Shown here: piece after piece, positions 33,171 through 42,160 of the stretch
Position numbering within the stretch: the first letter of the stretch is position 1
Layout: every line of letters starts with the position of its first letter
Source of the DNA: Actinomadura litoris
Lineage (GTDB): Bacteria; Actinomycetota; Actinomycetes; Streptosporangiales; Streptosporangiaceae
NCBI RefSeq assembly: GCF_009733595.1
Contig: NZ_WOFH01000017.1
Span: 20,823 to 84,822, forward strand
Direction: 5' to 3'
DNA: 64,000 nt
The notes under the pieces: generated by a model
The model's database searches: none
Told to the model about the DNA's origin: nothing
Seen by the model: only the letters and a program-made list of their open reading frames with translations
Position numbers and translations under genes: made by a program

Positions 33171-34085
33171 ATGGGCGCAGCACGGTCGGCACGGTCGAGG
33201 CCGGCACGGTCGGGATCGGCACGGTCGGTACGGCGGCGGGGCGCGCCGCCGCGCGCCGGCGCGGGGGCGGTGCTCGCGGCCGGGGCGCTCCTCGCGGCCG
33301 GCGCCTGCGGGGTCGCCGACGCGGGCGAGAGCTCCGTCGCGAGGAAGGACAGCCTCGTCGTCGGGGTCAACTCCGACCAGCCCGGCGTCGGCCAGCGCGT
33401 CGGAGGCGGCCACCAGGGCTTCGACATCGACGTCGCGAAGGAGGTCGCCCGCCGCCTCGGTGTGCCCCCGGAGAACCTCACCTTCAAGCAGGTCGGCTAC
33501 GCGACCCGCGACTCGATGCTGCGGTCGGGCAAGGTCGACCTCGTCGTGGCGAGCTACTCCATCACGCCCGAGCGCAAGACACGGGTGACGTTCGCGGGCC
33601 CGTACTACGTCGCGCACCAGGACATCCTCGTCCCCGCGTCGGACACCTCCGTCAAGGACGTGCACGACCTGAAGGGCAAGCGCCTGTGCAAGGTCCCGGG
33701 GTCGGTCTCGTTCCCGCGCGTGCACGACGAGAAGGGCGTCGCCGCGCTGCCGGTCGAGGCCGGCGGCTACGCGGCCTGCGTGGCCGAGATGTCGGCCGGA
33801 CGGATGGACGCGGTGTCCACCGACGACCTGATCCTCGCGGGCCTCGCGGCGCAGGCGGCGAAAGACGGGCGGGGCCGCCCGCCGCGGTTCGTGAACGCAC
33901 CGTTCTCGGACGAGCCGTACGGCATCGGCATCCGCAAGGGCGACCTCGACGGCTGCGAGGCCGTCAACAAGGCGATCACCGAGATGTACCAGGGCTCCAC
34001 GATGCGCGACCTGCTGGCGAAGTGGTTCGGCGACACCACCCTCAAGGTGACCACGACCGTCCCGCAGTTCGAGGGCTGTGACTGA
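33171..34085 (+). CDS. glnH: GlnH-like amino-acid-binding lipoprotein
   Basis: 304 residues; ATG with AGGGGG. A basic N-region of about 30 residues, which contains repeated ARS units, leads into a lipoprotein signal ending LLAAGAC, with Cys46 the lipidation site. The mature domain is a type-3 solute-binding fold for polar amino acids: SLVVGVNSDQPGV, GFDIDVAKEVARRLGV, DLVVASYSITPERKTRVTFA, GPYYVAHQDILVP and DAVSTDDLILAGLA. No transport genes adjoin it, consistent with a sensing rather than uptake role, as for M. tuberculosis GlnH, which binds Glu, Asp and Asn. The ligand here is inferred. The start of the gene has a short tandem repeat of CACGGTCG. Confidence 0.86.
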   Translation: MGAARSARSRPARSGSARSVRRRGAPPRAGAGAVLAAGALLAAGACGVADAGESSVARKDSLVVGVNSDQPGVGQRVGGGHQGFDIDVAKEVARRLGVPPENLTFKQVGYATRDSMLRSGKVDLVVASYSITPERKTRVTFAGPYYVAHQDILVPASDTSVKDVHDLKGKRLCKVPGSVSFPRVHDEKGVAALPVEAGGYAACVAEMSAGRMDAVSTDDLILAGLAAQAAKDGRGRPPRFVNAPFSDEPYGIGIRKGDLDGCEAVNKAITEMYQGSTMRDLLAKWFGDTTLKVTTTVPQFEGCD

Positions 34086-34265
34086 CCGCGACCGCGCGGG
34101 ACGGGGGCGTGACGTCGGCGCCGTCCACGGGGGCTCGGGGCGCGGTTGAGACCGGATGGCCACTGAGATCAGTCGGTTACGTAAGTTCCGGTCGTCGCAC
34201 GTGATCGTAAGTTATGGTCGCGAACAAAACCCGAACCGGTGGAATACGGCCGCCTGAGGAGTGCC

Positions 34266-35492
34266 ATGACGACGGTCATCCTGGTGGTGATGTGCGTCGT
34301 GGTGGGGGCGCTGGAGCTCTACGCCGGAAAGCAGAGCAAGGACCAGGCGAACGCGTTCACGCGCCGGATCGAGGAGCTGAACCAGCAGGTCACCAAGCAG
34401 AACAACGTGCTGGTGACGGTCGGCGAGCAGCTCACGGCCGAGCTGGCGCGGGTGAAGCAGGACGTGCTGCCCGCGCTCGACGACCGGCTCCGGCACAGCA
34501 GCGGGCAGGTCGACGAGCTGGCCGCGCGCGTCCACGAGGCCGACGACCACCTGCGCACGCAGGGCGCGCGGCTCCAGGAGCTCGAACAGCAGCGGGTCAC
34601 GCTCGCCGCGCTGCGCCGGAAGCTGACCGAGGTCGAGGCGACGGTGCGGGCGGTGACCGGCGCGGGCGCCGCCGCCGTCGAGGGCAGGGTCGACGCCGCG
34701 CTGGACCGGCTGGCCGAGCTGGAGCGCGGCGGCGCGGAGATCCTGGTGCTCCAGCGCACGCTCACACGGACGCTGGAGACCGTCGAGGACGTCGTCGCCG
34801 AGCTGCTCCGCTTCACCGAGGGCAGGCTGGACGACACCGTCGCCGCCGCGCTGACCGGCCGCCCCCAGCCGCCCGCGGGGGCGCTCAGCGGCTCCCCCGC
34901 CGCCGACGCCGGCGTCACCGCCACGGGACGGCTGTGGACGCGCGACGAGCAGCTCCAGGACATCCTCACCGACCTGTACGAGCGGTGCGTCCACGCGAAC
35001 CGGCTCGACGTCCGGTTCCGCACGGCCGAGGGCGGCGAGGGGCCCGCGACGGGGTCCTCCGCGCGGCACCGCTACTTCCTCGGCGGGCAGGACGCCGAGG
35101 ACCTCGCCGGGGCATTCAGCGCCCTGCTCATCTCGACCGGCGCCGACCTGCCCCGCAACGGCCCGGCGTCCGGCGACGGGCGGCGCGGCCTCGCCCGCGT
35201 CGAGCCCGGCCTGCCCTCCGGTGTCGCGCCGAGCCGCCCGCCCGAGGACGAGGCCGCGCTCAAGGCGCTGCTGCGCGCGCTGTTCGAGAGCGCCGGGGCG
35301 GTGGCGCAGATCGGCCCGCTGATGGCCGTCCGGACCCGGGACGAGCTGCTGTGCGCGGTGCTGACCGCGCCGCAGTCGCTGGAGCTGGAGAGCGACGAGG
35401 TCTTCTGGGACCCGGCCGCCGCGACCGTCCGGCTGCGGCGCCTGCCGTCCCACCAGCTCTGGGACCTCACCGCATGGGCCGCGACGTCCTAG
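34266..35492 (+). CDS. Membrane-anchored coiled-coil protein of the PknG cluster
   Basis: 408 residues from the ATG at 34266, with GAGGAG upstream. One N-terminal membrane anchor (MTTVILVVMCVVVGALELYA) is followed by about 180 residues of coiled coil (heptads through QVDELAARVHEADDHL and LQELEQQRVTLAALRRKL). A globular C-terminal region follows (about 235-405) with LTDLYERCVHANRLDVRFR and FFESAGAV-like helices. No family recognised. A 180-base gap separates it from glnH, so it may have its own promoter, but same strand, coiled-coil character and position fit the signalling cluster. Its last 4 bases overlap the convergent gene at 35489. Confidence 0.68.
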   Translation: MTTVILVVMCVVVGALELYAGKQSKDQANAFTRRIEELNQQVTKQNNVLVTVGEQLTAELARVKQDVLPALDDRLRHSSGQVDELAARVHEADDHLRTQGARLQELEQQRVTLAALRRKLTEVEATVRAVTGAGAAAVEGRVDAALDRLAELERGGAEILVLQRTLTRTLETVEDVVAELLRFTEGRLDDTVAAALTGRPQPPAGALSGSPAADAGVTATGRLWTRDEQLQDILTDLYERCVHANRLDVRFRTAEGGEGPATGSSARHRYFLGGQDAEDLAGAFSALLISTGADLPRNGPASGDGRRGLARVEPGLPSGVAPSRPPEDEAALKALLRALFESAGAVAQIGPLMAVRTRDELLCAVLTAPQSLELESDEVFWDPAAATVRLRRLPSHQLWDLTAWAATS

Positions 35493-36175
35493 GGGGCCGC
35501 GAGGACGGTCCCGTAGGCGCGGACGGTGCGCTCCGCCGGATCCCCCAGGCGCACGTACACCGGGCACCGGGCGGCGCGCGTCGTCGGTTCCACCTCGGCG
35601 CACAGCCCGACCCCGGCCGCGCGGTCGAGGAAGACGACGTTCTCCACCGCGCGGGCGCCGCGCACCGCATACGGCACCGAGTCGGCGTCGCCGGCGTCGA
35701 GGAGCTCCTCGAAGGTCAGCCTGCGCGCGAACCGCACCAGCGCCGCCGCGTCCACGACCCGGGTGCCGATCGCCGCGCTCGGACCGGCGACGACCAGTCC
35801 GAAGCTCGGGCTCTCGCGGCCGCGCACGTAGATCTCGCGGTCGGGCTCCAGGCCCCGCCGCCGCTCGGGCAGGTGCAGGCCGAACCCGGCCTCGCCGTCC
35901 AGGAACGCGGGAGGCCCGACCCACACGGGAGCGGCCCGCCGCCCGCCGGGCGCCGCCTGCCGCACCACCTGGTGGGCGCCCGCGGGCGCCTCCCAGCCCG
36001 GCAGGTACACGCCGAGCCCGCGCAGCAGCAGCCGCCAGATCGGCCGTCCGGTCACGCCGGGCGCGAACGCGCCCCGCGCACCTCCGGCGTCCCGCGCCGA
36101 CTCACCCGGCCCGTCCATCGGCCGGTCGCCCGGCCCGCCCACCGGCTCCCGCACCCCGTCCATGCCCATCATCAT
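35489..36175 (-). CDS. Hypothetical protein
   Basis: 228 residues if started at the ATG at 36175; ATGs at 36163 and 36169 and a longer frame to 36199 are possible, with no ribosome site to decide. I do not recognise the family. The first 40 residues are Gly/Pro/Asp-rich. The rest is a compact region with RPIWRLLLRGLGVYLPGWEA, GFGLHLPERRRGLEP and ENVVFLDRAAGVGLCAEVEP. No signal peptide or membrane helix. It is convergent with the coiled-coil gene (4-base overlap) and divergent from the PH-like gene. Codon use is typical of real genes here. Confidence 0.6.
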   Translation of the reverse strand: MMMGMDGVREPVGGPGDRPMDGPGESARDAGGARGAFAPGVTGRPIWRLLLRGLGVYLPGWEAPAGAHQVVRQAAPGGRRAAPVWVGPPAFLDGEAGFGLHLPERRRGLEPDREIYVRGRESPSFGLVVAGPSAAIGTRVVDAAALVRFARRLTFEELLDAGDADSVPYAVRGARAVENVVFLDRAAGVGLCAEVEPTTRAARCPVYVRLGDPAERTVRAYGTVLAAP

Positions 36176-36323
36176 CAGCCGACGATCCGGCGCGCACAAG
36201 GCCGGACCGCCGGGCCTCCTCGCCGGGCCCGCGGGCGCCCCGCGGCCTTACCGCGCGGCCTCTGCACCGGCGCCGCCCGTTCGGCTACGGTTGGACCCAC
36301 CAGACCATGACGAGGACGCCACC

Positions 36324-36842
36324 GTGAATCTGCAGGACATGATGGTGCGCCGCGACAACTCCTCGCGGACGGTCGACAAGTATCTGATGGCCTACGAGGG
36401 CCGTGTCATCGCCGTGCGGCGCCACCCCGCCGTGCTGCTGTTCCCCGTGGCGCTGGTGGTCGGCGGGCTCATCGCGTGCGGCGCCGCCTACGCGGTCTCG
36501 GGCGTCCTGTGGCTCTGGTTCCTGTGGCTGATCGCGATCGGCTACCTGGTCTGGAAGCTCATCGCCTGGTCGGTGGAGTTCTTCCTGGTCACCGAGCACC
36601 GCGTGATGCTGGTCAGCGGCATCCTCAACCGCAACGTCGCGATGATGCCGCTGGCGAAGGTCACCGACATCGCGCTGGAGCGCTCCGTCGCCGGGCGGAT
36701 GCTCGGGTACGGCGAGTTCGTGATGGAGTCGGCGGGCCAGAAGCAGGCGCTGCGCAACGTGGGCTTCATGCCGTATCCGGAGCAGCTCTACCTGGAGGTG
36801 TCGTCGGTCATCTTCGGCACGATCGACGAGTCCCCCGACTGA
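36324..36842 (+). CDS. Bacterial PH-domain (YdbS-like) membrane protein
   Basis: 172 residues from the GTG at 36324, preceded by GAGGA. Two membrane helices lie at about 37-58 and 60-80 (LFPVALVVGGLIACGAAYAV; VLWLWFLWLIAIGYLVWKL). A bPH2 domain follows: FLVTEHRVMLVSGILNRNVA, MMPLAKVTDIALERSVAGRM and LGYGEFVMESAG, the classic order for this family. Function is unknown; members sit in the membrane with the PH-like fold in the cytoplasm. The next gene on the strand begins 56 bases later. Confidence 0.88.
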   Translation: MNLQDMMVRRDNSSRTVDKYLMAYEGRVIAVRRHPAVLLFPVALVVGGLIACGAAYAVSGVLWLWFLWLIAIGYLVWKLIAWSVEFFLVTEHRVMLVSGILNRNVAMMPLAKVTDIALERSVAGRMLGYGEFVMESAGQKQALRNVGFMPYPEQLYLEVSSVIFGTIDESPD

Positions 36843-36898
36843 CGCGCCGCCCGGCTGACACGCGGCACGGCGCCGACCCACGGATGGAGCGCGAGAAC

Positions 36899-38092
36899 AT
36901 GGCCTTCTCCCCCGCGCCGCTCGACGCGATGCGCGACGCCATGGCCGGGCACATCGAGCGGGGCGCGCTGCCGGGTCTGGTCACGGTCGTGTCCCGGCGC
37001 GGCGAGACCCGTGTCGAGGCGCTCGGGGCCGCGTCGGTCGGCGGCCCCCCGATGAGCCGCGGCACCCTCTTCCGGATCACCTCGATGACCAAGCCGATCG
37101 CGGCGGTGGCGGCGCTGACGCTCGTCGAGGAGGGCGTGCTGCGCCTGGACGACCCGGTGGACGCCCTCCTGCCCGAGCTCGCGGGACGCCGCGTCCTGCG
37201 CGCCCCGGAGGGGCCGCTGGAGGACACCGTGCCCGCCGCCCGTCCCATCACCCTCCGGGACCTGCTCACCTTCCGCTGCGGCCTCGGCATCGCGCTGGAC
37301 GGCTCCCTCTTCGGGACGCCGTTCGACGACGCCGTCCGCGAGCTGGGCCTCATGGGGTTCGGCCCGCCGCGTCCGGACGCGCCCCACACCGCCGACGAGT
37401 GGCTCGGGCTCGTCGGGACGCTGCCGCTCCAGTGCCAGCCCGGTGAGCGGTGGCTCTACAACACCGGGTACGTCATCCTCGGCATCCTCATCGCGCGCGC
37501 CTCGGGGCGTCCGCTGGAGGCGTTCCTGCGCGAGCGCCTGTTCGAGCCGCTCGGCATGCGCGACACCGGGTTCCACGTCCCCGCCGCCGACCAGGGGCGC
37601 CTCGCCGACTCCTACTCGCCGGACGACGCCGACGGCCGGCTCACCGTGTACGACGGCGCCGACGGCCGCTGGAGCCGTCCGCCCGCGTTCCCCGACGCCG
37701 GGGCCGGGCTGGTGTCGAGCGCGGACGACTACCTGGCGTTCGCCCGGATGCTGGCGGACGGCGGCGCGCACGGGGGCGCGCACGGCGGGGGGCGGCTGCT
37801 GTCGCGGCGGACGGTCGAGCTGATGACCACCGACCAGCTCGCCCCCGGGCAGCACGCGGACGCGCTCGGCGAGGCGCGCGGCTGGGGGTTCGGCGTGTCG
37901 GTCGTGCTGCGCCGCGACGAGCCGTACGCGACGCCCGGACGGTACGGCTGGAACGGCGGGTTCGGGACGTCCTGGGCGAACGACCCCGCCGAGGACCTGA
38001 CCGCGATCCTGCTGACGCAGCGTCCGATGCCGCCGGGCGCCTCTCCCGTCCGCGACGACTTCTGGACGTCGGTCTACCGGTCCCTCGCCTGA
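36899..38092 (+). CDS. Class C beta-lactamase-like serine hydrolase
   Basis: 397 residues from the ATG at 36899, which has GGAG at nine bases; an ATG at 36884 adds 5 residues. No signal peptide, so probably cytoplasmic, as for EstB-type esterases. Catalytic features are SMTK (Ser62-Lys65) and a YNT motif in GERWLYNTGYVILG. The third motif is a WNGGFGTSW-type stretch in place of KTG. This variant is usual in family VIII esterases and not in true beta-lactamases. The gene overlaps the convergent potC gene by 19 bases. Substrate unknown; a small-ester or beta-lactone hydrolase is most likely. Confidence 0.88.
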   Translation: MAFSPAPLDAMRDAMAGHIERGALPGLVTVVSRRGETRVEALGAASVGGPPMSRGTLFRITSMTKPIAAVAALTLVEEGVLRLDDPVDALLPELAGRRVLRAPEGPLEDTVPAARPITLRDLLTFRCGLGIALDGSLFGTPFDDAVRELGLMGFGPPRPDAPHTADEWLGLVGTLPLQCQPGERWLYNTGYVILGILIARASGRPLEAFLRERLFEPLGMRDTGFHVPAADQGRLADSYSPDDADGRLTVYDGADGRWSRPPAFPDAGAGLVSSADDYLAFARMLADGGAHGGAHGGGRLLSRRTVELMTTDQLAPGQHADALGEARGWGFGVSVVLRRDEPYATPGRYGWNGGFGTSWANDPAEDLTAILLTQRPMPPGASPVRDDFWTSVYRSLA

Positions 38093-38883
38093 GGCCCCGC
38101 CGCGGCGGCGGTCCGCCGCGCCACGACCACGGCGATCAGCGCGCCGGACGCGAAGATGAGCGTGCCCATCACGTTGACCTGCGGCGGCGTCCCGGTCCGC
38201 GTCGAGCCGTAGATCCACAGCGGGAACGTGACCGTGGCCCCGCCGGTGAAGCCGGTGATCACGAAGTCGTCGACCGACAGCGTGAACGCCAGCAGCGCGC
38301 CCGCGACCACCCCCGGCCTGATCATCGGGAGCGTGACGAGCCGGAACCGCGTCCACGGCCCGGCGCCCAGGTCCCGCGCGGCCTCCTCGACCGCCGGGTC
38401 GAGGCGCGCGACGCGGGCGCGGACGGTCACCGCCACGAACGCGATCGAGAACATCACGTGCGCGGCGAGCACCGTCGGGTAGCCGCGCGGCACGCCGAAC
38501 GTGACGAACATGGACAGCAGCGACGCGCCCATCACGATCTCCGGGCACGAGATCGCCATCAGCAGCACCAGGTTCGCCGCGCCGCCGCCGCGGAACCGGT
38601 GGCGGCCGAGCGCGATGCCCGCGAGCGTCCCGATGACCGTGCTGACCAGCGTGCTGAGCAGCGCGATCGTCAGCGAGTTCAGCACGGCCGTGGTGAGGTC
38701 GCCCTTGTCGAGCAGGTGCGCGTACCACCTGAGCGTGAAGCCCTCCCAGCGGAAGTTCTGCTTGCCGTGGGCGTCGTTGAACCCGAACGCGATCATGACC
38801 GCGACGGGCAGGAGCAGCCAGGCGATCAGCAGCAGCGTGTAGACGCGCAGGCCGGAGACGGCCTCGCGGGGGCGGGGCGTCAT
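38074..38883 (-). CDS. potC: Polyamine ABC transporter permease (PotC-like)
   Basis: 269 residues; ATG overlaps the potB stop (ATGA). Six membrane helices. The cytoplasmic EAA loop reads EEAARDLGAGPWTRFRLVTL. Other typical pieces are FNDAHGKQNFRWEGFTLRWY after the first helix and ALLAFTLSVDDFVITGFTGG, a hallmark of PotC-type spermidine/putrescine permeases. Last gene of the patD-potA-potD-potB-potC operon; the 3' end overlaps the convergent hydrolase gene by 19 bases. Confidence 0.93.
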   Translation of the reverse strand: MTPRPREAVSGLRVYTLLLIAWLLLPVAVMIAFGFNDAHGKQNFRWEGFTLRWYAHLLDKGDLTTAVLNSLTIALLSTLVSTVIGTLAGIALGRHRFRGGGAANLVLLMAISCPEIVMGASLLSMFVTFGVPRGYPTVLAAHVMFSIAFVAVTVRARVARLDPAVEEAARDLGAGPWTRFRLVTLPMIRPGVVAGALLAFTLSVDDFVITGFTGGATVTFPLWIYGSTRTGTPPQVNVMGTLIFASGALIAVVVARRTAAAAGPQARDR

Positions 38884-39755
38884 CGTCCGGCCGCCACGTC
38901 CAGCACGCTCCGGGCCCCCCGGGCGCCGAGGGCGCGGGCGTAGGCGAAGACGCCGAGCAGCAGCACCGCCATCAGCGCGAACGACAGCGCGGACGCGACC
39001 GGGTAGGCGCCGTTGTCGAAGTACTCCGCCTGGATCACGTTGCCGACCATGGTGTCGCGGGGACCGCCGAGCACCTCGGCGTTGACGTAGTCCGCCGACG
39101 CGGGCGCGAACGTCATGATCACCCCGGCGAGGACGCCCGGGAGCGACAGCGGCAGGACCACTCGCGCGAACGCCTGCGCCCGGCTCGCGTACAGGTCGTG
39201 GGCGGCCTCCACAAGGCGGGGGTCGATCCGCTCCAGGGCGACGTAGATGGGCAGCACCATGAACGGGAGGAAGTTGTAGGTCAGCCCCGACACGACGGCG
39301 AAGCCTGTATCCAGAACGTGGAAATCCTGCGGGAGGATGCCGTGGTCGCGCAGGGGCCCGAGCAGCGGGCCGTTGTCGGTCAGGACGAGCTTCCAGGAGA
39401 CCGTCCTGAGCACATACGAGACGAAGTACGGCAGCAGCAGCAGGACCAGGTACGTCGACTTGTGGCGACCGGCGCGGAACGCGATCCAGTACGCGGCCGG
39501 ATAGGACAGCGCCGCGCACGCCGCCGTCGCCAGCAGGCCGTACCAGAGCGACCGCAGGAAGGCGTCCCTGTAGGTGTCCAGCGCGTAGGTGTAGTTCTGC
39601 CAGTGGAACGTCTGCCGGAACCCGTCCACGAGGTTGCCGGTCTGCAACGACAGCGACACCATCAGCGCCATCGGGACGACGAAGAACGCCGCCAGCCACA
39701 GGCCGCCCGGCAGGATCATCAGGTAGGGCGTGAACCGCCCCCGCGCACGCCTCAC
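38880..39755 (-). CDS. potB: Polyamine ABC transporter permease (PotB-like)
   Basis: 291 residues from the GTG at 39755, overlapping the potD stop (GTGA). Six membrane helices (PYLMILPGGLWLAAFFVVPM is the first). The EAA loop is VEAAHDLYASRAQAFARVVL. The stretch VSWKLVLTDNGPLLGPLRDHG is typical of PotB. It pairs with PotC to form the membrane channel of the importer. Confidence 0.93.
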   Translation of the reverse strand: MRRARGRFTPYLMILPGGLWLAAFFVVPMALMVSLSLQTGNLVDGFRQTFHWQNYTYALDTYRDAFLRSLWYGLLATAACAALSYPAAYWIAFRAGRHKSTYLVLLLLPYFVSYVLRTVSWKLVLTDNGPLLGPLRDHGILPQDFHVLDTGFAVVSGLTYNFLPFMVLPIYVALERIDPRLVEAAHDLYASRAQAFARVVLPLSLPGVLAGVIMTFAPASADYVNAEVLGGPRDTMVGNVIQAEYFDNGAYPVASALSFALMAVLLLGVFAYARALGARGARSVLDVAAGR

Positions 39756-40999
39756 GAGCCTTTGGCGATGGGCTCGAAGATCCGCTGGTACCGCGTCTCC
39801 TCCGCCTGCGTGAGCCGCCGGTAGTGCCGCAACCGCGCGAGGTCGGCCTGGGACGGGAACACCAGCGGGCTCGTGCTCAGCCTGGTCAGCTCCCTCCTCT
39901 CGGCGCCGGTCGCCTTCGCCGCGTCCGCCGCGACGATCTCCCGCACCGCCGGGACGGGCGTGATGTAGTTGACGAACTCGGTCAGCGGCGCGTTGTTCGC
40001 CGGGACGTACAGCCAGTCGATGAGCGTGAGCGCGTCGACCGGGTTCTCGGCGGTCCTCGGGATGCACAGGTTGTCGGTCCAGAGGGTGCCGCCCTCCTCC
40101 GGCACGACGAATCTCACGTCGGGGCTGGTGAGGCTGTACACGTCACCGGACCACGCCATCGTCAGCCACACGTCGCCCTTGCTGACCGCGTCGACGTAGT
40201 CCTGCGTGTAGTACTTGCGGACGATCCCCCTGTCCCGCTGCTCGCGCAGCTTCGCGGCGGCGCGCTCCCAGTCGGCGGGGGTCGAGCGCTCCGGATCGAC
40301 GCCGAGCAGGAACATCCCGAAACTGCCGAGTTCCTGCGAGTCGCCCAGCATGCCGACCCTGCCCTTGTACTTCGGGTCGAAGAGCTGGGCGATGCTGGTG
40401 ATCTCGTCCTTGACGTACCGGGTGTTGTAGGCGATGCCGGTGATGCCCGACTGGTAGGGCACCGTGAACGCGTTGCCCGGATCGTAGGACGGGTTCCGGT
40501 AGGTCGGCCCCGCGTTCGCCGCGAAGTTCCGCAGGCGGGACCGATCCAACGGCGCCAGATAGCCGAGCTGGCGGCACTTCTCCAGCTGGATCCCGTTCGT
40601 CATGACCATCAGGTCGAACCCGATCGACTGCCCGGCGGCCAGCGGCGCCTGGATCTTGCCGAACCACGGCCCGGTCTCCTGGATGACCTCCCGGTAGGTC
40701 ACGCCGATCCCGGTGGCCTTCTCGAACGCCTTGATCGTCTCGTGGTCGTCCTGCATGTAGCCCGGCCAGTTCGCCCAGCGCAGCCTGCCGTTGCCGGACC
40801 TGCCCGACCAGTACTCCCGGACGTCGCTCCGCCCGACCGCCGCCTTGCCGCCCTGCCCGTCCACGCCGCAGCCCGCCAGGACGAGCCCGGTCCCCATCAG
40901 CTGGAGCGCCCGGCGCCGCGAGACCCCCGTGCGCGCCGGCGGGGCCGCCGCGCGCGGACGCGTGAGCCCGCGGACGAGCTCGGGACGGATGTCGCTCAC
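39752..40999 (-). CDS. potD: Polyamine-binding lipoprotein (PotD-like)
   Basis: 415 residues from the GTG at 40999 (GTGA overlap with potA). A twin-arginine-like SRRRALQLMG precedes a lipobox LVLAGC, with Cys44 lipidated, so it may be a Tat-exported lipoprotein. The mature protein has NWPGYMQDDHETIKAFEKAT (PotD's NW.gY entry), FDLMVMTNGIQLEKCRQLGY, TVPYQSGITGIAYNTRYV, WLTMAWSGDVYSLTSPD and ENPVDALTLIDWLYVPANN. It captures putrescine/spermidine for PotABC. Order in the operon is ATPase, binding protein, two permeases. Confidence 0.92.
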   Translation of the reverse strand: MSDIRPELVRGLTRPRAAAPPARTGVSRRRALQLMGTGLVLAGCGVDGQGGKAAVGRSDVREYWSGRSGNGRLRWANWPGYMQDDHETIKAFEKATGIGVTYREVIQETGPWFGKIQAPLAAGQSIGFDLMVMTNGIQLEKCRQLGYLAPLDRSRLRNFAANAGPTYRNPSYDPGNAFTVPYQSGITGIAYNTRYVKDEITSIAQLFDPKYKGRVGMLGDSQELGSFGMFLLGVDPERSTPADWERAAAKLREQRDRGIVRKYYTQDYVDAVSKGDVWLTMAWSGDVYSLTSPDVRFVVPEEGGTLWTDNLCIPRTAENPVDALTLIDWLYVPANNAPLTEFVNYITPVPAVREIVAADAAKATGAERRELTRLSTSPLVFPSQADLARLRHYRRLTQAEETRYQRIFEPIAKGS

Positions 41000-42129
41000 C
41001 GGGGTTCTCCTAGGGCGTACGAGTGGCGGGGGTCCCACGACAGCCAGACGACGTCCCCGCGGGCGGCAACGTCCTCCCCGGACGTGACGTTCTGCGAGAA
41101 CACGACGACGTCCTTCCCGGCGGCCGTGGCGACGGTGTAGTTGGTGGAGGTCCCGAGATAGACGACCTCGGTCACGGTGCCGCGGATCCGGCACAGGCCG
41201 TCCGCCGGCCGGTCCCGTCCGATGCCGATCTTCTCCGGCCTGACGGTCAGCTCCAGCTTCCCGCCCTCGGCCGCGCCCCCGACCGGCACCTCGATCCGGC
41301 CGTCCGGCCCGTAGGAGATCACCGCCGTCCCGGGCCCCGCCTCAGCGATCTCGCCGCCCAGCAGGTTGGAGGTCCCGATGAACCCCGCGACGAACCGGGT
41401 CGCCGGACGCTCGTAGACCTCCCTCGGCGTCCCGAGCTGCTCGACGCGCCCCTCGTCCATGACGGCGACGCGGTCCGACATGGAGAGGGCCTCGCCCTGG
41501 TCGTGCGTCACGTAGACGAACGTGATGCCGACCTCCCGCTGGATGCGCTTCAGCTCCACCTGCATGGCCTGGCGCAGCTTCAGGTCGAGAGCGGCCAGCG
41601 GCTCGTCCAGCAGCAGGGCGCGCGGGCGGTTGACCAGCGCCCGCGCCAGCGCGACCCGCTGCTGCTGCCCGCCGGACAGCTCCGCCGGGCGGCGGCGCTC
41701 CCGTCCGGCGAGATCGACGAGATCCAACATCCCGCCCACCCGCGCCTTGACCTCCCCCTTGGGGACGCCACGGCGCCGCAGGCCGAACGCCACGTTGTCG
41801 AAGACGTTCATATGCGGGAACAGCGCATACGACTGGAACACCGTGTTGACGTCGCGTCTGCTGGCCGGGACCCCGGTGACGCTGGCTCCGTCCAGAAAGA
41901 CCTCGCCCGCCGTGGGCTCCTCGAACCCCCCGGCCAACCGCAACGTCGTGGTCTTGCCGCAACCGGAAGGGCCCAGCAGCGAGAAGAACTCCCCGCGCGC
42001 TATCTCCAGATCGAGACCACGAACCGCGGCGACCGTCTCGCCGCGGGCGTGGTAGGTCTTCTCGACCCCGGCGAACTCGATGGCGGGACCCGCGCCGTCC
42101 GCCGGGGCGCCGGGAGGGGTCGAGGTCAT
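40996..42129 (-). CDS. potA: Polyamine ABC transporter ATP-binding protein (PotA-like)
   Basis: 377 residues from an ATG. The ABC domain (about 16-250) has Walker A GPSGCGKTTTL, the Q-loop in FQSYALFPHMNVFDNVAFGL, the signature LSGGQQQR, Walker B ALLLDEPLAALD and the switch His in VYVTHDQGEALSMSDRVAVM. The C-terminal TOBE-type domain (about 285-370) includes LELTVRPEKIGIG and GTVTEVVYLGTSTNY. It energises import by PotBC with PotD. It begins 31 bases after the patD stop, so it is co-transcribed with it. Confidence 0.95.
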   Translation of the reverse strand: MTSTPPGAPADGAGPAIEFAGVEKTYHARGETVAAVRGLDLEIARGEFFSLLGPSGCGKTTTLRLAGGFEEPTAGEVFLDGASVTGVPASRRDVNTVFQSYALFPHMNVFDNVAFGLRRRGVPKGEVKARVGGMLDLVDLAGRERRRPAELSGGQQQRVALARALVNRPRALLLDEPLAALDLKLRQAMQVELKRIQREVGITFVYVTHDQGEALSMSDRVAVMDEGRVEQLGTPREVYERPATRFVAGFIGTSNLLGGEIAEAGPGTAVISYGPDGRIEVPVGGAAEGGKLELTVRPEKIGIGRDRPADGLCRIRGTVTEVVYLGTSTNYTVATAAGKDVVVFSQNVTSGEDVAARGDVVWLSWDPRHSYALGEPR

Positions 42130-42160
42130 GGGGCGTTCCTTCGCGCGGACGGGCGGACGG

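Noticed and set aside
36899..38092. True class C beta-lactamase
   Set aside because: No signal peptide and no KTG motif; a family VIII esterase-type hydrolase fits better.
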